A DNA stretch of 64,000 nt from Gammaproteobacteria bacterium (GTDB lineage Bacteria; Pseudomonadota; Gammaproteobacteria; Xanthomonadales; Marinicellaceae). Both the position numbers and the translations under genes were made by a program. The DNA lies in NCBI GenBank assembly GCA_041395445.1, contig JAWLAO010000002.1:124001-188000 (forward strand), written 5' to 3'. The notes below the pieces were generated by a model. The model was not told the origin of the DNA, did no database searches, and saw nothing but the letters and a program-made list of their open reading frames with translations. Positions 1 through 9,075 of the stretch are shown here, one piece after another. Numbering within the stretch: the first letter of the stretch is position 1; every line of letters starts with the position of its first letter.

Positions 1-2
1 CA

Positions 3-1169
3 GTAGCCCTAGGAGGAATGAGACACGGTGGTAAACTGTTTTATGCACTAGATTTAGGTGAAAACCCTGAGGATGAACCAACTGTGTTATGGGAGTTTAC
101 AGATCAGGATGATAATGATTTAGGGTTTACTTATTCAGGTGGCATAGTGGGACGTATTGCTTACCCTAGTAGTAGTACCACTGTTGAAAGCAAATGGGTC
201 GCATTTTTACCAAATGGGTATAACAGTAATAGTCATGAGTCTGCAATGTTTGTAGTTGACTTAGAAACAGGGTATGTTTTGCACAAATGGGAAACTGGGC
301 TTGGCGACATTAATAACCCAAATGGTATGAGTTCTCCTGTTGCGGCGGATTATGTTGTTTATGACGAAACAGATACAACCAATACATTCTATGGGTCAGA
401 TCAAGGTATTGACTTTGTGTATGCAGGAGATCTGCACGGAAATGTTTATAAGTTTAATGTGAAAGATATATTTACCGGTAGTAATACAATGGAGATTTTA
501 TATAACGGCTCTCCTGACCGACCAATAACGTCTGCTCCGAGGATTTTTACACCGAGTGATGGTAGTGAAAATGTGATTGTTACATTTGGTACAGGTAAAT
601 ATCTCGAATTGCCAGACAGAGGTGTTGCAGGCCTTCCCAAACAATATATGTTTGGATTAAAAGATTCTAAATTACCAATTACAACCCCTTATACGATTAA
701 CGACTCAAGAATAGTAGAGCAAACTATTAGTGAGAGCGCTGGTTATCGGGAAGTTTCAGACAACAATGTTGGCGTTGCAAATAGCTGGAAAATAAAACTG
801 CCAGAAGATGGTGAGAGAATTGTGAATAGTTTTGGAAGGAATAATCAGTCTAAAATTTTAATTGCAGCATCTATTATTCCGAATGGAGATAATCCATGTT
901 TACCTGGAGGAAAAAGTTGGATTATGATTTTGGATGCTAGAACAGGGTCAACTCCGGTATCAGGGCGTTTACTTAATAATGGTAATAGCGATGGAATACT
1001 GATAGCTGACATAGTAGTTGGAAATCCTGAAGTTCTGACTACACCCGGTGGAAATCAGTCATTCTTAATAATTGACGGTATAGATGATGATAATGCAATT
1101 CCACCTATTGTTTTGAACTCCGGTGAGAAATGGCGTAGAAGAAGCTGGCATAGAATTAATTTTTACTAG
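3..1169 (+). CDS. pilY1: PilY1-type pilus assembly/adhesin protein, C-terminal part
   Basis: Type IV pilus tip-associated protein that primes pilus assembly and contributes to adhesion or mechanosensing; it is exported to the cell surface. The reading frame is open to the left edge (frame of position 3), so the N-terminal part lies outside the window; the ATG at 18 is probably internal. Visible are the PilY1 beta-propeller signatures 'GGKLFYALDL' at the left end and 'DFVYAGDLHGNVYKF' about a third of the way in, which in PilY1 follows the calcium-binding loop. The protein ends naturally in 'WRRRSWHRINFY'. A small secreted protein and a minor pilin follow on the same strand, as in minor-pilin operons. 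Confidence 0.85.
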   Translation, partial: VALGGMRHGGKLFYALDLGENPEDEPTVLWEFTDQDDNDLGFTYSGGIVGRIAYPSSSTTVESKWVAFLPNGYNSNSHESAMFVVDLETGYVLHKWETGLGDINNPNGMSSPVAADYVVYDETDTTNTFYGSDQGIDFVYAGDLHGNVYKFNVKDIFTGSNTMEILYNGSPDRPITSAPRIFTPSDGSENVIVTFGTGKYLELPDRGVAGLPKQYMFGLKDSKLPITTPYTINDSRIVEQTISESAGYREVSDNNVGVANSWKIKLPEDGERIVNSFGRNNQSKILIAASIIPNGDNPCLPGGKSWIMILDARTGSTPVSGRLLNNGNSDGILIADIVVGNPEVLTTPGGNQSFLIIDGIDDDNAIPPIVLNSGEKWRRRSWHRINFY

Positions 1170-1181
1170 AGAGGTAAAGAA

Positions 1182-1673
1182 ATGTTTATTAAAGAAGCAA
1201 TACTATTGCTGTTAGTTTGTTCGGTCTCAATGGCACAAACTGATGGTTTTTATAGAACTGATAATTTCACCGCATGGAAAGTGGTAAAAGCAAATAAAAA
1301 GGAACAGTACCTTGAGCTTGTATCTGTAGATGACTTGGAACCTCGTTTTTTTAGCCCGATTTGTATGAAGGATAATAGGATGATTTTCAAATATGAATTA
1401 TTAGGACATGATGATTCCTTTTACGATAAGGATGCCAAAGTTAAAGATATTGATTTCTTAAACAGGAGTATATACTCAAACGTAGTGTTTGCATTAAAAA
1501 TTGATATCGAAGAGGGTAACGATTTTAATGGAAACCCTGAGGAAGAGTATAATAGAATTTGTAAAGAGAATAATTCACAAAGATTTACTACGGAATACCG
1601 TTCAAAACGAGGCATGGCATACCATGGAGTAATTAAATATGTAGGTGATTCCTCTATCCAACCTCAATATTAA
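1182..1673 (+). CDS. Small secreted protein between pilY1 and pilin
   Basis: I do not recognise a family. It has 163 residues with a typical signal peptide (hydrophobic residues 6-17, likely cleavage after 'VSMA'), giving a periplasmic or surface protein of about 145 residues that is charged and contains two cysteines. The start at 1182 is supported by AGAGG eight bases upstream. It starts 12 bases after pilY1 stops and ends 13 bases before the pilin start, so it is probably cotranscribed and may be a pilus accessory protein; that role is inferred from position only. Confidence 0.6.
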   Translation: MFIKEAILLLLVCSVSMAQTDGFYRTDNFTAWKVVKANKKEQYLELVSVDDLEPRFFSPICMKDNRMIFKYELLGHDDSFYDKDAKVKDIDFLNRSIYSNVVFALKIDIEEGNDFNGNPEEEYNRICKENNSQRFTTEYRSKRGMAYHGVIKYVGDSSIQPQY

Positions 1674-1686
1674 GATAGTGCAAAAT

Positions 1687-2115
1687 ATGAAAAAGCATAA
1701 TAAAGGTTTTACTTTGATTGAGTTAATGATTGTCGTTGTTATCATAGGTTTAATTATGGCTTATGCTATACCATCATATCAAAGACAGGTTATTGTCTCG
1801 AAACGTACAGAAGCACAGAATGCCATTATGCAGATCGCTGCTGCCGAAGAAAAACATAATGGTGTATGCAATGTATATACGACGACAATTGCCGGCTCAG
1901 GAAATGATTGTAATAGCTTGGGGCTGGGAGGGGCGCAGTTTATGACCTCCACTAATTATACATTCAGTGTTGCTGTGGATGCCGCTGTCGGATATACCAT
2001 TAGTGGAGTGGCTAGAGCCGGTAGTACTCAGGTCAATGATAATTTTGGTGTGAACTGTACAACATTGCAACTCAATGCACTAGGACAAAAATTACCATTA
2101 GACTGCTGGCAATAA
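1687..2115 (+). CDS. pilE: Type IV minor pilin, PilE-like
   Basis: Pilin-like subunit processed by prepilin peptidase. The class III leader is short ('MKKHNKG') and is followed by the canonical 'FTLIELMIVVVIIG' helix, with cleavage between G and F and the Glu at position 5 of the mature protein. I chose ATG 1687 because an upstream in-frame ATG (1645) would add 14 residues unlike any pilin leader and overlap the preceding gene. Cysteine pairs in the C-terminal half (including 'NCTTLQ' and the final 'DCWQ') fit the pilin disulfide loop. Together with PilY1 upstream this is the end of a minor pilin cluster; pilE and pilE-like minor pilins cannot be told apart here. Confidence 0.85.
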   Translation: MKKHNKGFTLIELMIVVVIIGLIMAYAIPSYQRQVIVSKRTEAQNAIMQIAAAEEKHNGVCNVYTTTIAGSGNDCNSLGLGGAQFMTSTNYTFSVAVDAAVGYTISGVARAGSTQVNDNFGVNCTTLQLNALGQKLPLDCWQ

Positions 2116-2156
2116 AGCTGGACATTATAAACTGAAAATTTTTATCTCCTCGCTCT

Positions 2157-2198
2157 AAGAGTGTGGTTTTAATTTTTTGATTCTGCACTCTTTTTTTC
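2157..2198 (+). terminator. Putative terminator after pilin, shared with smpB
   Basis: Inverted repeat AAGAGTG (2157-2163) / CACTCTT (2186-2192) running into a T tract. It lies between the convergent pilin and smpB genes. The long loop lowers confidence. Confidence 0.45.
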
Positions 2199-2202
2199 TT
2201 AG

Positions 2203-2682
2203 TTATCGACCTGAGTTTTTAAGCAACCTTTGCTTATCTCGTCCCCAGTCACGGTCTTTTTCAGTCATGCGTTTGTCGTGAACATTTTTACCTTTAGCTA
2301 ATGAAATCTGCACTTTAATCTTTCCTGATTTCCAGTAAAGTTTGCGAGGAACAATCGTCAATCCTTTTTGTTCAACCGCTCCAATCAAACGAGCAATTTC
2401 CTTTTTGTGCAATAAAAGTTTTCTGGCACGCATGGGTTCTGCAACAATATGGGTTGAAGTGCTGGATAAAGGAGTGATTAGAGTTCCAACCAATTGTGCT
2501 TCATGATTGCGGATAAAGACATAAGACTCATTAAATTGAACCTTTCCCTGACGCAAACTTTTGACTTCCCAGCCTTGAAGTGAAATTCCGGCTTCTAAAT
2601 CTTCCAGAAAAGTATATTCAAAACCGGCTTTTTTATTGACGGCGATGACATTGGACGGTGTTTGTTTTTTTTTCTTTCCCAT
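2203..2682 (-). CDS. smpB: SsrA-binding protein SmpB
   Basis: tmRNA-binding protein needed for trans-translation rescue of stalled ribosomes. The 159-residue product matches the family length. It shows 'NVIAVNKKAGFEY' near the N-terminus, 'GKNVHDKR', and the basic C-terminal tail starting 'DRDWGRDKQRL' that inserts into the mRNA channel. I chose the ATG at 2682 ('MGKKKK') because the 12 extra residues available upstream are hydrophobic and atypical. No clear Shine-Dalgarno precedes it. It is divergent from ratA-rnfH, the common gammaproteobacterial arrangement; the ssrA gene is not seen nearby. Confidence 0.95.
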   Translation of the reverse strand: MGKKKKQTPSNVIAVNKKAGFEYTFLEDLEAGISLQGWEVKSLRQGKVQFNESYVFIRNHEAQLVGTLITPLSSTSTHIVAEPMRARKLLLHKKEIARLIGAVEQKGLTIVPRKLYWKSGKIKVQISLAKGKNVHDKRMTEKDRDWGRDKQRLLKNSGR

Positions 2683-2766
2683 GAGGAGAATTCTACAAAA
2701 ATAACTAATAAATTGCACATCTATTGTGTAGAATAAAACACTTTCATCAAGCAGTTATCCTGCAAA

Positions 2767-3207
2767 ATGCACACAGTAAACCGACAAGCAATCGTTCGAC
2801 ACAATGCTGAAAAAATGTTTCATCTGGTCAATGATATAATGTCCTATCCGCAATTTCTCAAGTGGTGCCATGACTCGCACTTGTTGGAGCATTCAGAAAA
2901 TCATATGCTTGCCGGTATGACGGTGAGTCTTGCAGGGATTAAACAAAACTTCACCACACAGAATATTTTTTCTCGTGATGGTGACAATTTGAGGATTGAT
3001 TTGAGTTTGTATAAAGGTCCGTTTGATAAACTTTCGGGCTATTGGTTTTTTACCCATTTGAATGATGAAGCCAGCAAAATTGAACTGCACATGGACTTTC
3101 ATTTCAAATCCGGGTTTTTAAATTCGGCTTTTAAACGAGCCTTTGGTAAAATTGCACAACAACTCGTTTCAGACTTCGTAAATCAGGCAAATAAGGTGTA
3201 TCTATGA
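2767..3207 (+). CDS. ratA: RatA-like START/coenzyme Q-binding domain protein
   Basis: Small SRPBCC/polyketide-cyclase-fold protein of 146 residues. In E. coli RatA has been described as inhibiting 70S assembly, while homologues (Coq10-like) bind ubiquinone and support respiration, so either role is possible. The N-terminus 'RQAIVRHNAEKMFHLVNDI' with 'YPQFLKWC' is typical of the family. It is divergent from smpB, and its stop overlaps the start of rnfH (ATGA), indicating translational coupling. Confidence 0.9.
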   Translation: MHTVNRQAIVRHNAEKMFHLVNDIMSYPQFLKWCHDSHLLEHSENHMLAGMTVSLAGIKQNFTTQNIFSRDGDNLRIDLSLYKGPFDKLSGYWFFTHLNDEASKIELHMDFHFKSGFLNSAFKRAFGKIAQQLVSDFVNQANKVYL

Positions 3208-3509
3208 TCAATGTTGAGGTTGCTTATGCACTTCCAGAGAAACAGGAAATTGTTAAACTGCAAGTAAACAAGAAAACAACAATCGAACAAGCGATTAAGC
3301 AATCAGGGTTGCTTGAGGTGTATTCTGATATTGACTTGTTCTCTGAAGATTCTACAAATAAGGTTGGAATTTTCAGTCAAATTAAATCGCTGGATCAAAT
3401 CGTTAATGACGGAGATCGTATTGAAATTTATCGTCCTTTAATCGCAGATCCGAAAGAAGTCAGAAAAAAACGAGCCGAACAACAAAGAGAACAAGGAATT
3501 GTAAAGTAA
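3204..3509 (+). CDS. rnfH: RnfH family protein (RatB)
   Basis: Ubiquitin-fold (beta-grasp) protein of 101 residues, paired with RatA across gammaproteobacteria; its biochemical role is not established. The N-terminus 'INVEVAYALPEKQEI' and the segment 'GDRIEIYRPLIADPKEVRKKRAEQ' are strong family signatures. The ATG overlaps the ratA stop by four bases. A short hairpin follows immediately. Confidence 0.92.
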   Translation: MINVEVAYALPEKQEIVKLQVNKKTTIEQAIKQSGLLEVYSDIDLFSEDSTNKVGIFSQIKSLDQIVNDGDRIEIYRPLIADPKEVRKKRAEQQREQGIVK

Positions 3510-3515
3510 CTTAAG

Positions 3516-3536
3516 ATGCTGAAATTAATTCAGCAT
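3516..3536 (+). terminator. Hairpin between convergent rnfH and roxA
   Basis: Perfect 8-bp stem ATGCTGAA/TTCAGCAT with a 5-base loop between convergent genes. It lacks a real T tract, so it is a weak bidirectional terminator candidate. Confidence 0.4.
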
Positions 3537-3540
3537 TAGG

Positions 3541-4686
3541 TTAGAATTCTATTAGAGCACCTTCACAAAAGAGTTTTTCAACAACTTCAAGGTCTATTTT
3601 ATTCAGTTTGGATACCATTTCAGAAGAAATAGTTTGTTCATTACAAATCAGTTTAGCAAAATTTAAACTGCAATCAAATTCTATTCCATTAACGAATAAT
3701 ATTGCATTATCACCTTGAGCGAAATAGCAAGTTTTGCTGAATGGTGATGTTTTTAAATCCAATCGTTGGTTGAACTCTTCCTGTTCTTTGTATTCATTGA
3801 ATTCATAAAAAAGACTTCTGTATTCGGTAAGGTATTTTCCAAACCAAGAGATTAAATTCATGTTTTCAAAAGATAAATTGTCCAATAGGATATTTTTCAC
3901 AGCTGATAAATCGTCTTGAGTTATTTCCCCTTTTAAAGGTTGAGACTGAAATTGAGGCTCAACAAAACGATTATTATCTGACAAAGTTTGAGCCAAACTA
4001 TCAACAAAGGAAACACTTAGTTCAGATGCTGATGGAGTTCTCATGCCGATGGAACAGGTTACACAATCATCTGAGCTGATGATTCCATAATGAGCGTATT
4101 CCGGTGGTAAATACAAAATATCTCCCGGGTTGAGATTGTATTCGGTGTCGTATTGAAAGTCGGACATAAGTTTCAGTGCTTGGTCAGGAAGTAAATCCGG
4201 ATTTAGAATTTTGCTGTTTGAAAACTTCCAAAGTCTTTGTCCTTCAACCTGTAACAAAAACACATCATAATGATCGGTATGTGGTCCGACAGTTCCGCCA
4301 ACAGAACCACAACTCAGCATAATGTCATCGAATATCCAGTTGCGGATAAAATCAAAATGTTGCAGAATTTTCCGGCTCAGTGGATGCCATTTGTCGATGT
4401 CGGAAACTAAAAGATTCCAGGTTTCATCCTCAAGTTCATTAAAGTCTTCATGCGAGAAAGGACCATATTCAACATCATAATTTGTTTCTGAGTTTTTGAA
4501 TACAATTCTCGATTGAATATCATCATCACAACTCAGTTTAATCAGTTGTTGTTTGTCAGGAAAGCAGGAAACAAAATCACCAATATCAACTGCATTTTTA
4601 ATCAATAAGGGCTTTTGATGCCAATAATCGCGTAGGAATTCTTCCTTGCTGACTGAGCAATCTCTAAATAAGTTCAGTTTGTTCAA
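3541..4686 (-). CDS. roxA: Ribosomal protein uL16 arginine hydroxylase (cupin, JmjC-like)
   Basis: Fe(II)/2-oxoglutarate-dependent oxygenase of the YcfD/RoxA family, which hydroxylates an arginine of ribosomal protein L16. The 381-residue length fits the family. The iron-binding triad is visible as H136-x-D138 in 'GPHTDHYD' and H199 in 'PPEYAHYG', within the cupin core; a winged-helix-like C-terminal region follows. The start overlaps the end of purB by 23 bases, so it is probably the last gene of the leftward fimX-gluQ-purB-roxA run. YcfD is the E. coli name of the same family. Confidence 0.9.
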   Translation of the reverse strand: MNKLNLFRDCSVSKEEFLRDYWHQKPLLIKNAVDIGDFVSCFPDKQQLIKLSCDDDIQSRIVFKNSETNYDVEYGPFSHEDFNELEDETWNLLVSDIDKWHPLSRKILQHFDFIRNWIFDDIMLSCGSVGGTVGPHTDHYDVFLLQVEGQRLWKFSNSKILNPDLLPDQALKLMSDFQYDTEYNLNPGDILYLPPEYAHYGIISSDDCVTCSIGMRTPSASELSVSFVDSLAQTLSDNNRFVEPQFQSQPLKGEITQDDLSAVKNILLDNLSFENMNLISWFGKYLTEYRSLFYEFNEYKEQEEFNQRLDLKTSPFSKTCYFAQGDNAILFVNGIEFDCSLNFAKLICNEQTISSEMVSKLNKIDLEVVEKLFCEGALIEF

Positions 4687-6031
4687 TGGCGTAACCCAAA
4701 TATGTTGCAGGAGTGAGTTTTAACAATTCGTCTTTGGCTTCATCGGGAAGTGTCAATCCGGTAATAAATGCGTGAATGCTTTGTTGATTGACCTTTGTTC
4801 CACGAGTCAACTCTTTGAGTTTTTCATAAGCATTTTCAACTCCATAGCGACGCATCACTGTTTGAATTGGTTCTGCCAAAAGTTCCCAATTGTTATCTAA
4901 ATCAGCTAACATGGCATCTGGATTGAGTTCCAGTTTACTCAGACCTTTGCTGAGCGAAGACCATGCAATCATGCAATGTCCAATGGCTGTTCCGATGGAA
5001 CGAAGAACAGTTGAGTCTGTTAAGTCACGTTGAAAGCGCGAAATCGGTAATTTTTCAGCCAAATGTTGCATCAAAGCATTTGCCAATCCGAGGTTGCCTT
5101 CCGCATTTTCAAAATCAATCGGATTTACTTTATGCGGCATGGTTGATGAACCAACTTCGCCTTTGATGACTTTTTGTTTGAAATAATTGATTGAAATATA
5201 TCCCCAAATATCTCTGCATAAATCAATCAATATCACATTGATACGAATCAGTGCGTGAAAATATTCAGCTATATAATCATGTGGTTCAATTTGTGTGGTG
5301 TACGGGTTGAAGCTCAGATGTAACTCTTCCACAAACTCCTGAGCCAACTTCATCCAATCCACATCAGGATAGGCTACACGATGAGCATTATAATTGCCAA
5401 CGGCACCATTGATTTTTCCAAAAATATCAATGTTTTCCAATTGCAACAATTGTCTTTGCAAACGATAAACAACATTCGCCAACTCTTTACCCATAGTGGT
5501 TGGAGTTGCCGGTTGTCCATGAGTTCGTGACATCATTGGCTGTTGCGCATATTGCTGGGACATTGTTGATAAATCATCAGTCACTTGATAAAGCGTTGGT
5601 AATATCAACATGTCACGACCTTGAGATAGCATCAAAGCGTATGATAAATTATTAATATCCTCGGATGTGCAGGCAAAATGCGTGAATTCTGACGATTCTG
5701 CCAATTGACTGTTTTTAGCTAATTCTTCCTTGATGTAGTATTCAACCGCTTTGACATCGTGGTTGGTAATGCTTTCAATGGCTTTGACTCTTTCCGCCTG
5801 AGTTTCATCGAAGTGATCGTGAATGCTCAATAGCCAGTCAATATCATCGTTTGAAAATTCTTTTAATTCGGTGATATTTTCTTCATGCGATAGTTTGATT
5901 AACCATCTTAATTCAACGAAAAGTCTGTTTTTTATGAGTCCGTATTCGCTGAAAATTTCCTGAAGATTTTCAGTTTTGCTCTGATAGCGACCGTCAACCG
6001 GCGTCACTGCGGTGATTGTTGATTTAGCCAT
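4664..6031 (-). CDS. purB: Adenylosuccinate lyase
   Basis: Cytosolic purine biosynthesis enzyme: it cleaves SAICAR to AICAR plus fumarate and adenylosuccinate to AMP plus fumarate. 455 residues, near the 456 of E. coli PurB. The N-terminus 'TAVTPVDGRYQSKTE' and the lyase signature loop 'GSSTMPHKVNPIDFEN' with its catalytic serine are visible. I chose ATG 6031 over an ATG nine codons upstream because the N-terminus then aligns with PurB. It is 27 bases downstream of gluQ. Confidence 0.96.
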   Translation of the reverse strand: MAKSTITAVTPVDGRYQSKTENLQEIFSEYGLIKNRLFVELRWLIKLSHEENITELKEFSNDDIDWLLSIHDHFDETQAERVKAIESITNHDVKAVEYYIKEELAKNSQLAESSEFTHFACTSEDINNLSYALMLSQGRDMLILPTLYQVTDDLSTMSQQYAQQPMMSRTHGQPATPTTMGKELANVVYRLQRQLLQLENIDIFGKINGAVGNYNAHRVAYPDVDWMKLAQEFVEELHLSFNPYTTQIEPHDYIAEYFHALIRINVILIDLCRDIWGYISINYFKQKVIKGEVGSSTMPHKVNPIDFENAEGNLGLANALMQHLAEKLPISRFQRDLTDSTVLRSIGTAIGHCMIAWSSLSKGLSKLELNPDAMLADLDNNWELLAEPIQTVMRRYGVENAYEKLKELTRGTKVNQQSIHAFITGLTLPDEAKDELLKLTPATYLGYAIEQTELI

Positions 6032-6058
6032 GATTTTATTTTTTTTCAGAAGTCGCAA

Positions 6059-6952
6059 TTATACTTTAATTGCGCTGATTTTTGGAACATTATTCAAACT
6101 CCAGTGTTGAATCGCATGGTTCCAGAATTGTTCCAGCGTCTTTGGTTTTTCGATAAAAGGTTGCTGCTTTAAGTGATTATGGACAAACAACAATGTTTCA
6201 ATAGGGTTTTCATTTTCAATGGTTTGAGCAAATGTTTGTTTGCTGAGTTTTTGTCCTTGGTTATTTACAAAAACAGGGATGTGAGAGTATTGAAGTTGAG
6301 GAAATCCTAATAATTCATTCAAATAAATTTGCCACGGTGTTGAGTCGAGTAAATCAATTCCACGAACAACATGTGTGACACCTTGATAAAAATCATCAAC
6401 CACCACGGCGAGTTGATAAGAATAGAATCCTTCTTTGCGTTTTAGCACAACATCACCACAATCATTGAGTAAATGTTTGCAAATTTGTCCCTGAATCATA
6501 TCTTCAAAACAAATGATTTCATCAGTTGCCTTTAGCTTGACACTAAATTCAATTTCAGGTTGTTTGGATTGAAACCGGCAGGGATGTTCTAATATTTCAA
6601 CTCCTTTAAGTTCGGTTCTGGAACAGGAACAATTGTACACAGCAAATTTTTTTTCGAGGATTTCGAGTGCTTCTTGATAAGCACTCTGTCTATCATTTTG
6701 GCTCTGGAAAATGATGTTTTCGTCAAATTGAAAACCATACTTCTTTAAAGTTTTTATAATTGATAAACTGGCACCGGGTTGTTCGCGAGGCGGGTCTAAA
6801 TCTTCAATTCTGACTAACCATTGTCCGTTGTTATGCATGGCGTCACAATAGCTCGCATAAGCCGCCATAATTGAACCTAAATGTAATGGACCGGTTGGTG
6901 AAGGAGCAAATCGTCCGATATATTCCGATGATTTGTCGGAACGAGGAATCAT
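6059..6952 (-). CDS. gluQ: Glutamyl-Q tRNA(Asp) synthetase
   Basis: Truncated GluRS paralogue that attaches glutamate to queuosine at the wobble position of tRNA-Asp. It has 297 residues and lacks an anticodon-binding domain. Visible are 'GRFAPSPTGPLHLGS' (HIGH-like), zinc-site cysteines in 'YNCSCSRTEL' and 'HPCRF', and the KMSKS-like 'KLSKQTF'. It starts 7 bases after the FimX-like gene stops, implying cotranscription. In enterics the gene often follows dksA, so this linkage is different. Confidence 0.93.
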   Translation of the reverse strand: MIPRSDKSSEYIGRFAPSPTGPLHLGSIMAAYASYCDAMHNNGQWLVRIEDLDPPREQPGASLSIIKTLKKYGFQFDENIIFQSQNDRQSAYQEALEILEKKFAVYNCSCSRTELKGVEILEHPCRFQSKQPEIEFSVKLKATDEIICFEDMIQGQICKHLLNDCGDVVLKRKEGFYSYQLAVVVDDFYQGVTHVVRGIDLLDSTPWQIYLNELLGFPQLQYSHIPVFVNNQGQKLSKQTFAQTIENENPIETLLFVHNHLKQQPFIEKPKTLEQFWNHAIQHWSLNNVPKISAIKV

Positions 6953-6959
6953 TAATTGT

Positions 6960-9017
6960 TTAAGATTCTTGAGTCATCACTTCGGAAGCCGGAGCGATGA
7001 AATTACCTTGAACAAAGTTAGTAGAATATTTCCACAAAATACTCATTGTTGCTGCATCTTGTACAAATTCGCAAATAACCAACTTGCTTTGTGCGTGAGC
7101 TAAATCAATGATTTCTTTGACTTTCTTCTGATTTTCATCATTGGATGCAAATTCGCTCATAAATGCTGAATCAATCTTGATGTAGTCCGTTGGATAGTGC
7201 TTGAGTAAAGTGAATGAATTTAATCCGGAACCGAATTTCTCAATGGCAAATTTGCAGTTAAGAGCACGAATGGCTTGAATCACCGGTTTCACAGTTTTAG
7301 AGTGAGTAATCAACTCACTTTCAGGTGTTTCAAAAATAATACGGCTTCCCGGAATTCCAGCAAGTTTTAATTCTTGAGCTAACCATTTAGGGAAAGAAGA
7401 ATTCGATAATGTATCAGTGGACATTTTAACGAATAACGCCACTTTTTTACTGGATTCTTTGATAGACTTAATGGCATTGCGAATCACTTTTCGGTCGATA
7501 TCTAGTATGAGTCCGTATTTTTTGGCGACAGGAATGAAGTCAGCGGGCATAATGATTTTATCATCGTCTTTTAATCGAACCAAAGCTTCATAGTGCTCTG
7601 TTTCTTCGCCTTGAAGGCTAATCACGGGTTGGTAATGCAATACGAATTTGTCTCCATGAACACCGTCAGTGATTAAATCAATCCACTTTTGGTTAGCTGT
7701 GCGAGCTTTTTTCTCTTCTTCAGCCGGATCGAATATTGCAACCTGAGCCCCACCATTTTCTCTAGCAACATCAATTTCCTGATGCAGAACTTTCATAATC
7801 TCAGAACCGGATTCTGTCTTTTCGATGATCTGTGTCACACCGATACTAATTGTACAAGCCAGTGTTCTTTCACCGGCACTGAACAAATGATCATTTATTT
7901 TTGAAACCAGATGCTTGGATATTTGCTCCGCTTCCTCGATTTGTCGATCCATAACTACTATGAAGACCGAATCGTCATAACGATAATAGCTGAATTTTTC
8001 TCCAACGACTTCTTTAATAAACGGCGCCATATCTGACATCAATAAATCCAAATTACCTTTGCCAAGTTCTTTTTCCAGATTCTTATCATCATCAATTTGA
8101 ATAAACAATACTGAGTAGCCTTTGGACTTTCCGGAGCGAACACTATTTATTTTGGCAACAATGTCTTTGGTGAAGTAGTTTCGATTGAAGAAACCAGTGA
8201 GTAAATCTTTATTTTTGATATTTTGAAGTTCAAGTTCAGCTTCCTTATTAACTTTTGGAGGTCTCACTAGAAACTGTACACAAGGTTCACCATCAACTGT
8301 TGCCTTGTTGAGACTGACGACTGCTTTTAGTTCATCGCCTTTTTCGGTTTTTAAAACCATATTGATATCGCCGTCAGGAATTTTATCCGCAGCAATATCT
8401 TTTAATAGTTTCTTAGCATTGGCAACTTCGTCTTTGCCAACCAAATTTAAAAATGGTGTGACTTCGAGTTCCTCTGCATCTTCGTATTTGAAAAATTCCA
8501 GATAAGCATTATTGGCATAAACATGCATTCCATCATGAATATAAGCGATTGCATCTTTTGAACTGTCTAAAAGCGATGCGCAACGTCTCTCTGCATCATT
8601 CAGCTCGGCCTCAACTCGTCTCAGTTGCCGTCTTTTATTCAGGCTGTTAAATACATTAGTCACTTCTTTACAGAGTTGCTCAGGAATACTGTCAGTGCAG
8701 AAATATTTCATTCCGGCTTCATAGGCTTCGGAAATTGTATCGTTGTTGAGATTATCCAATAAAGCGATTAAAGGGATATCCTTTCCGACTTTTTTGACAC
8801 AAGCATGAACGGTATCCATTGGCAGTTCGGTTTGCATGGACTGAATTAGGATAATGTCGATTTTTTTGGTGGAAAGCAACTCAAGTAACGAGTCTTCATC
8901 AATGCAACGGCTAGGGCGAACCGGAATTTGGGCGTTTCTGAGAATAGATAAAATTCGTTCGGCTTCTTCTTCCAATTTATGGACAATCAATAATCGAATG
9001 GTTTTATCTTGTGCCAA
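6960..9017 (-). CDS. fimX: FimX-like REC-PAS-GGDEF-EAL protein (degenerate c-di-GMP protein)
   Basis: 685 residues: receiver-like domain (about 5-125), PAS (150-255), GGDEF (270-430) and EAL (440-680). The GGDEF motif is replaced by 'RYDDS'. The EAL domain keeps 'HYEALVRL' but has 'IEKFGSG' where active enzymes have IDDFGTG, and lacks the Asn of the SVN motif, so metal-dependent hydrolysis is unlikely. This matches FimX of Pseudomonas/Xanthomonas, a c-di-GMP receptor that controls type IV pilus assembly. No membrane segment is seen. Pilus genes lie about 5 kb upstream in the window. The FimX assignment rests on architecture and degeneracy. Confidence 0.8.
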   Translation of the reverse strand: MAQDKTIRLLIVHKLEEEAERILSILRNAQIPVRPSRCIDEDSLLELLSTKKIDIILIQSMQTELPMDTVHACVKKVGKDIPLIALLDNLNNDTISEAYEAGMKYFCTDSIPEQLCKEVTNVFNSLNKRRQLRRVEAELNDAERRCASLLDSSKDAIAYIHDGMHVYANNAYLEFFKYEDAEELEVTPFLNLVGKDEVANAKKLLKDIAADKIPDGDINMVLKTEKGDELKAVVSLNKATVDGEPCVQFLVRPPKVNKEAELELQNIKNKDLLTGFFNRNYFTKDIVAKINSVRSGKSKGYSVLFIQIDDDKNLEKELGKGNLDLLMSDMAPFIKEVVGEKFSYYRYDDSVFIVVMDRQIEEAEQISKHLVSKINDHLFSAGERTLACTISIGVTQIIEKTESGSEIMKVLHQEIDVARENGGAQVAIFDPAEEEKKARTANQKWIDLITDGVHGDKFVLHYQPVISLQGEETEHYEALVRLKDDDKIIMPADFIPVAKKYGLILDIDRKVIRNAIKSIKESSKKVALFVKMSTDTLSNSSFPKWLAQELKLAGIPGSRIIFETPESELITHSKTVKPVIQAIRALNCKFAIEKFGSGLNSFTLLKHYPTDYIKIDSAFMSEFASNDENQKKVKEIIDLAHAQSKLVICEFVQDAATMSILWKYSTNFVQGNFIAPASEVMTQES

Positions 9018-9075
9018 CTGTTATCTCAGAAATATTTAAAGTAGGAATTTTATCAGAATTTTGAGGTTATGTGCA

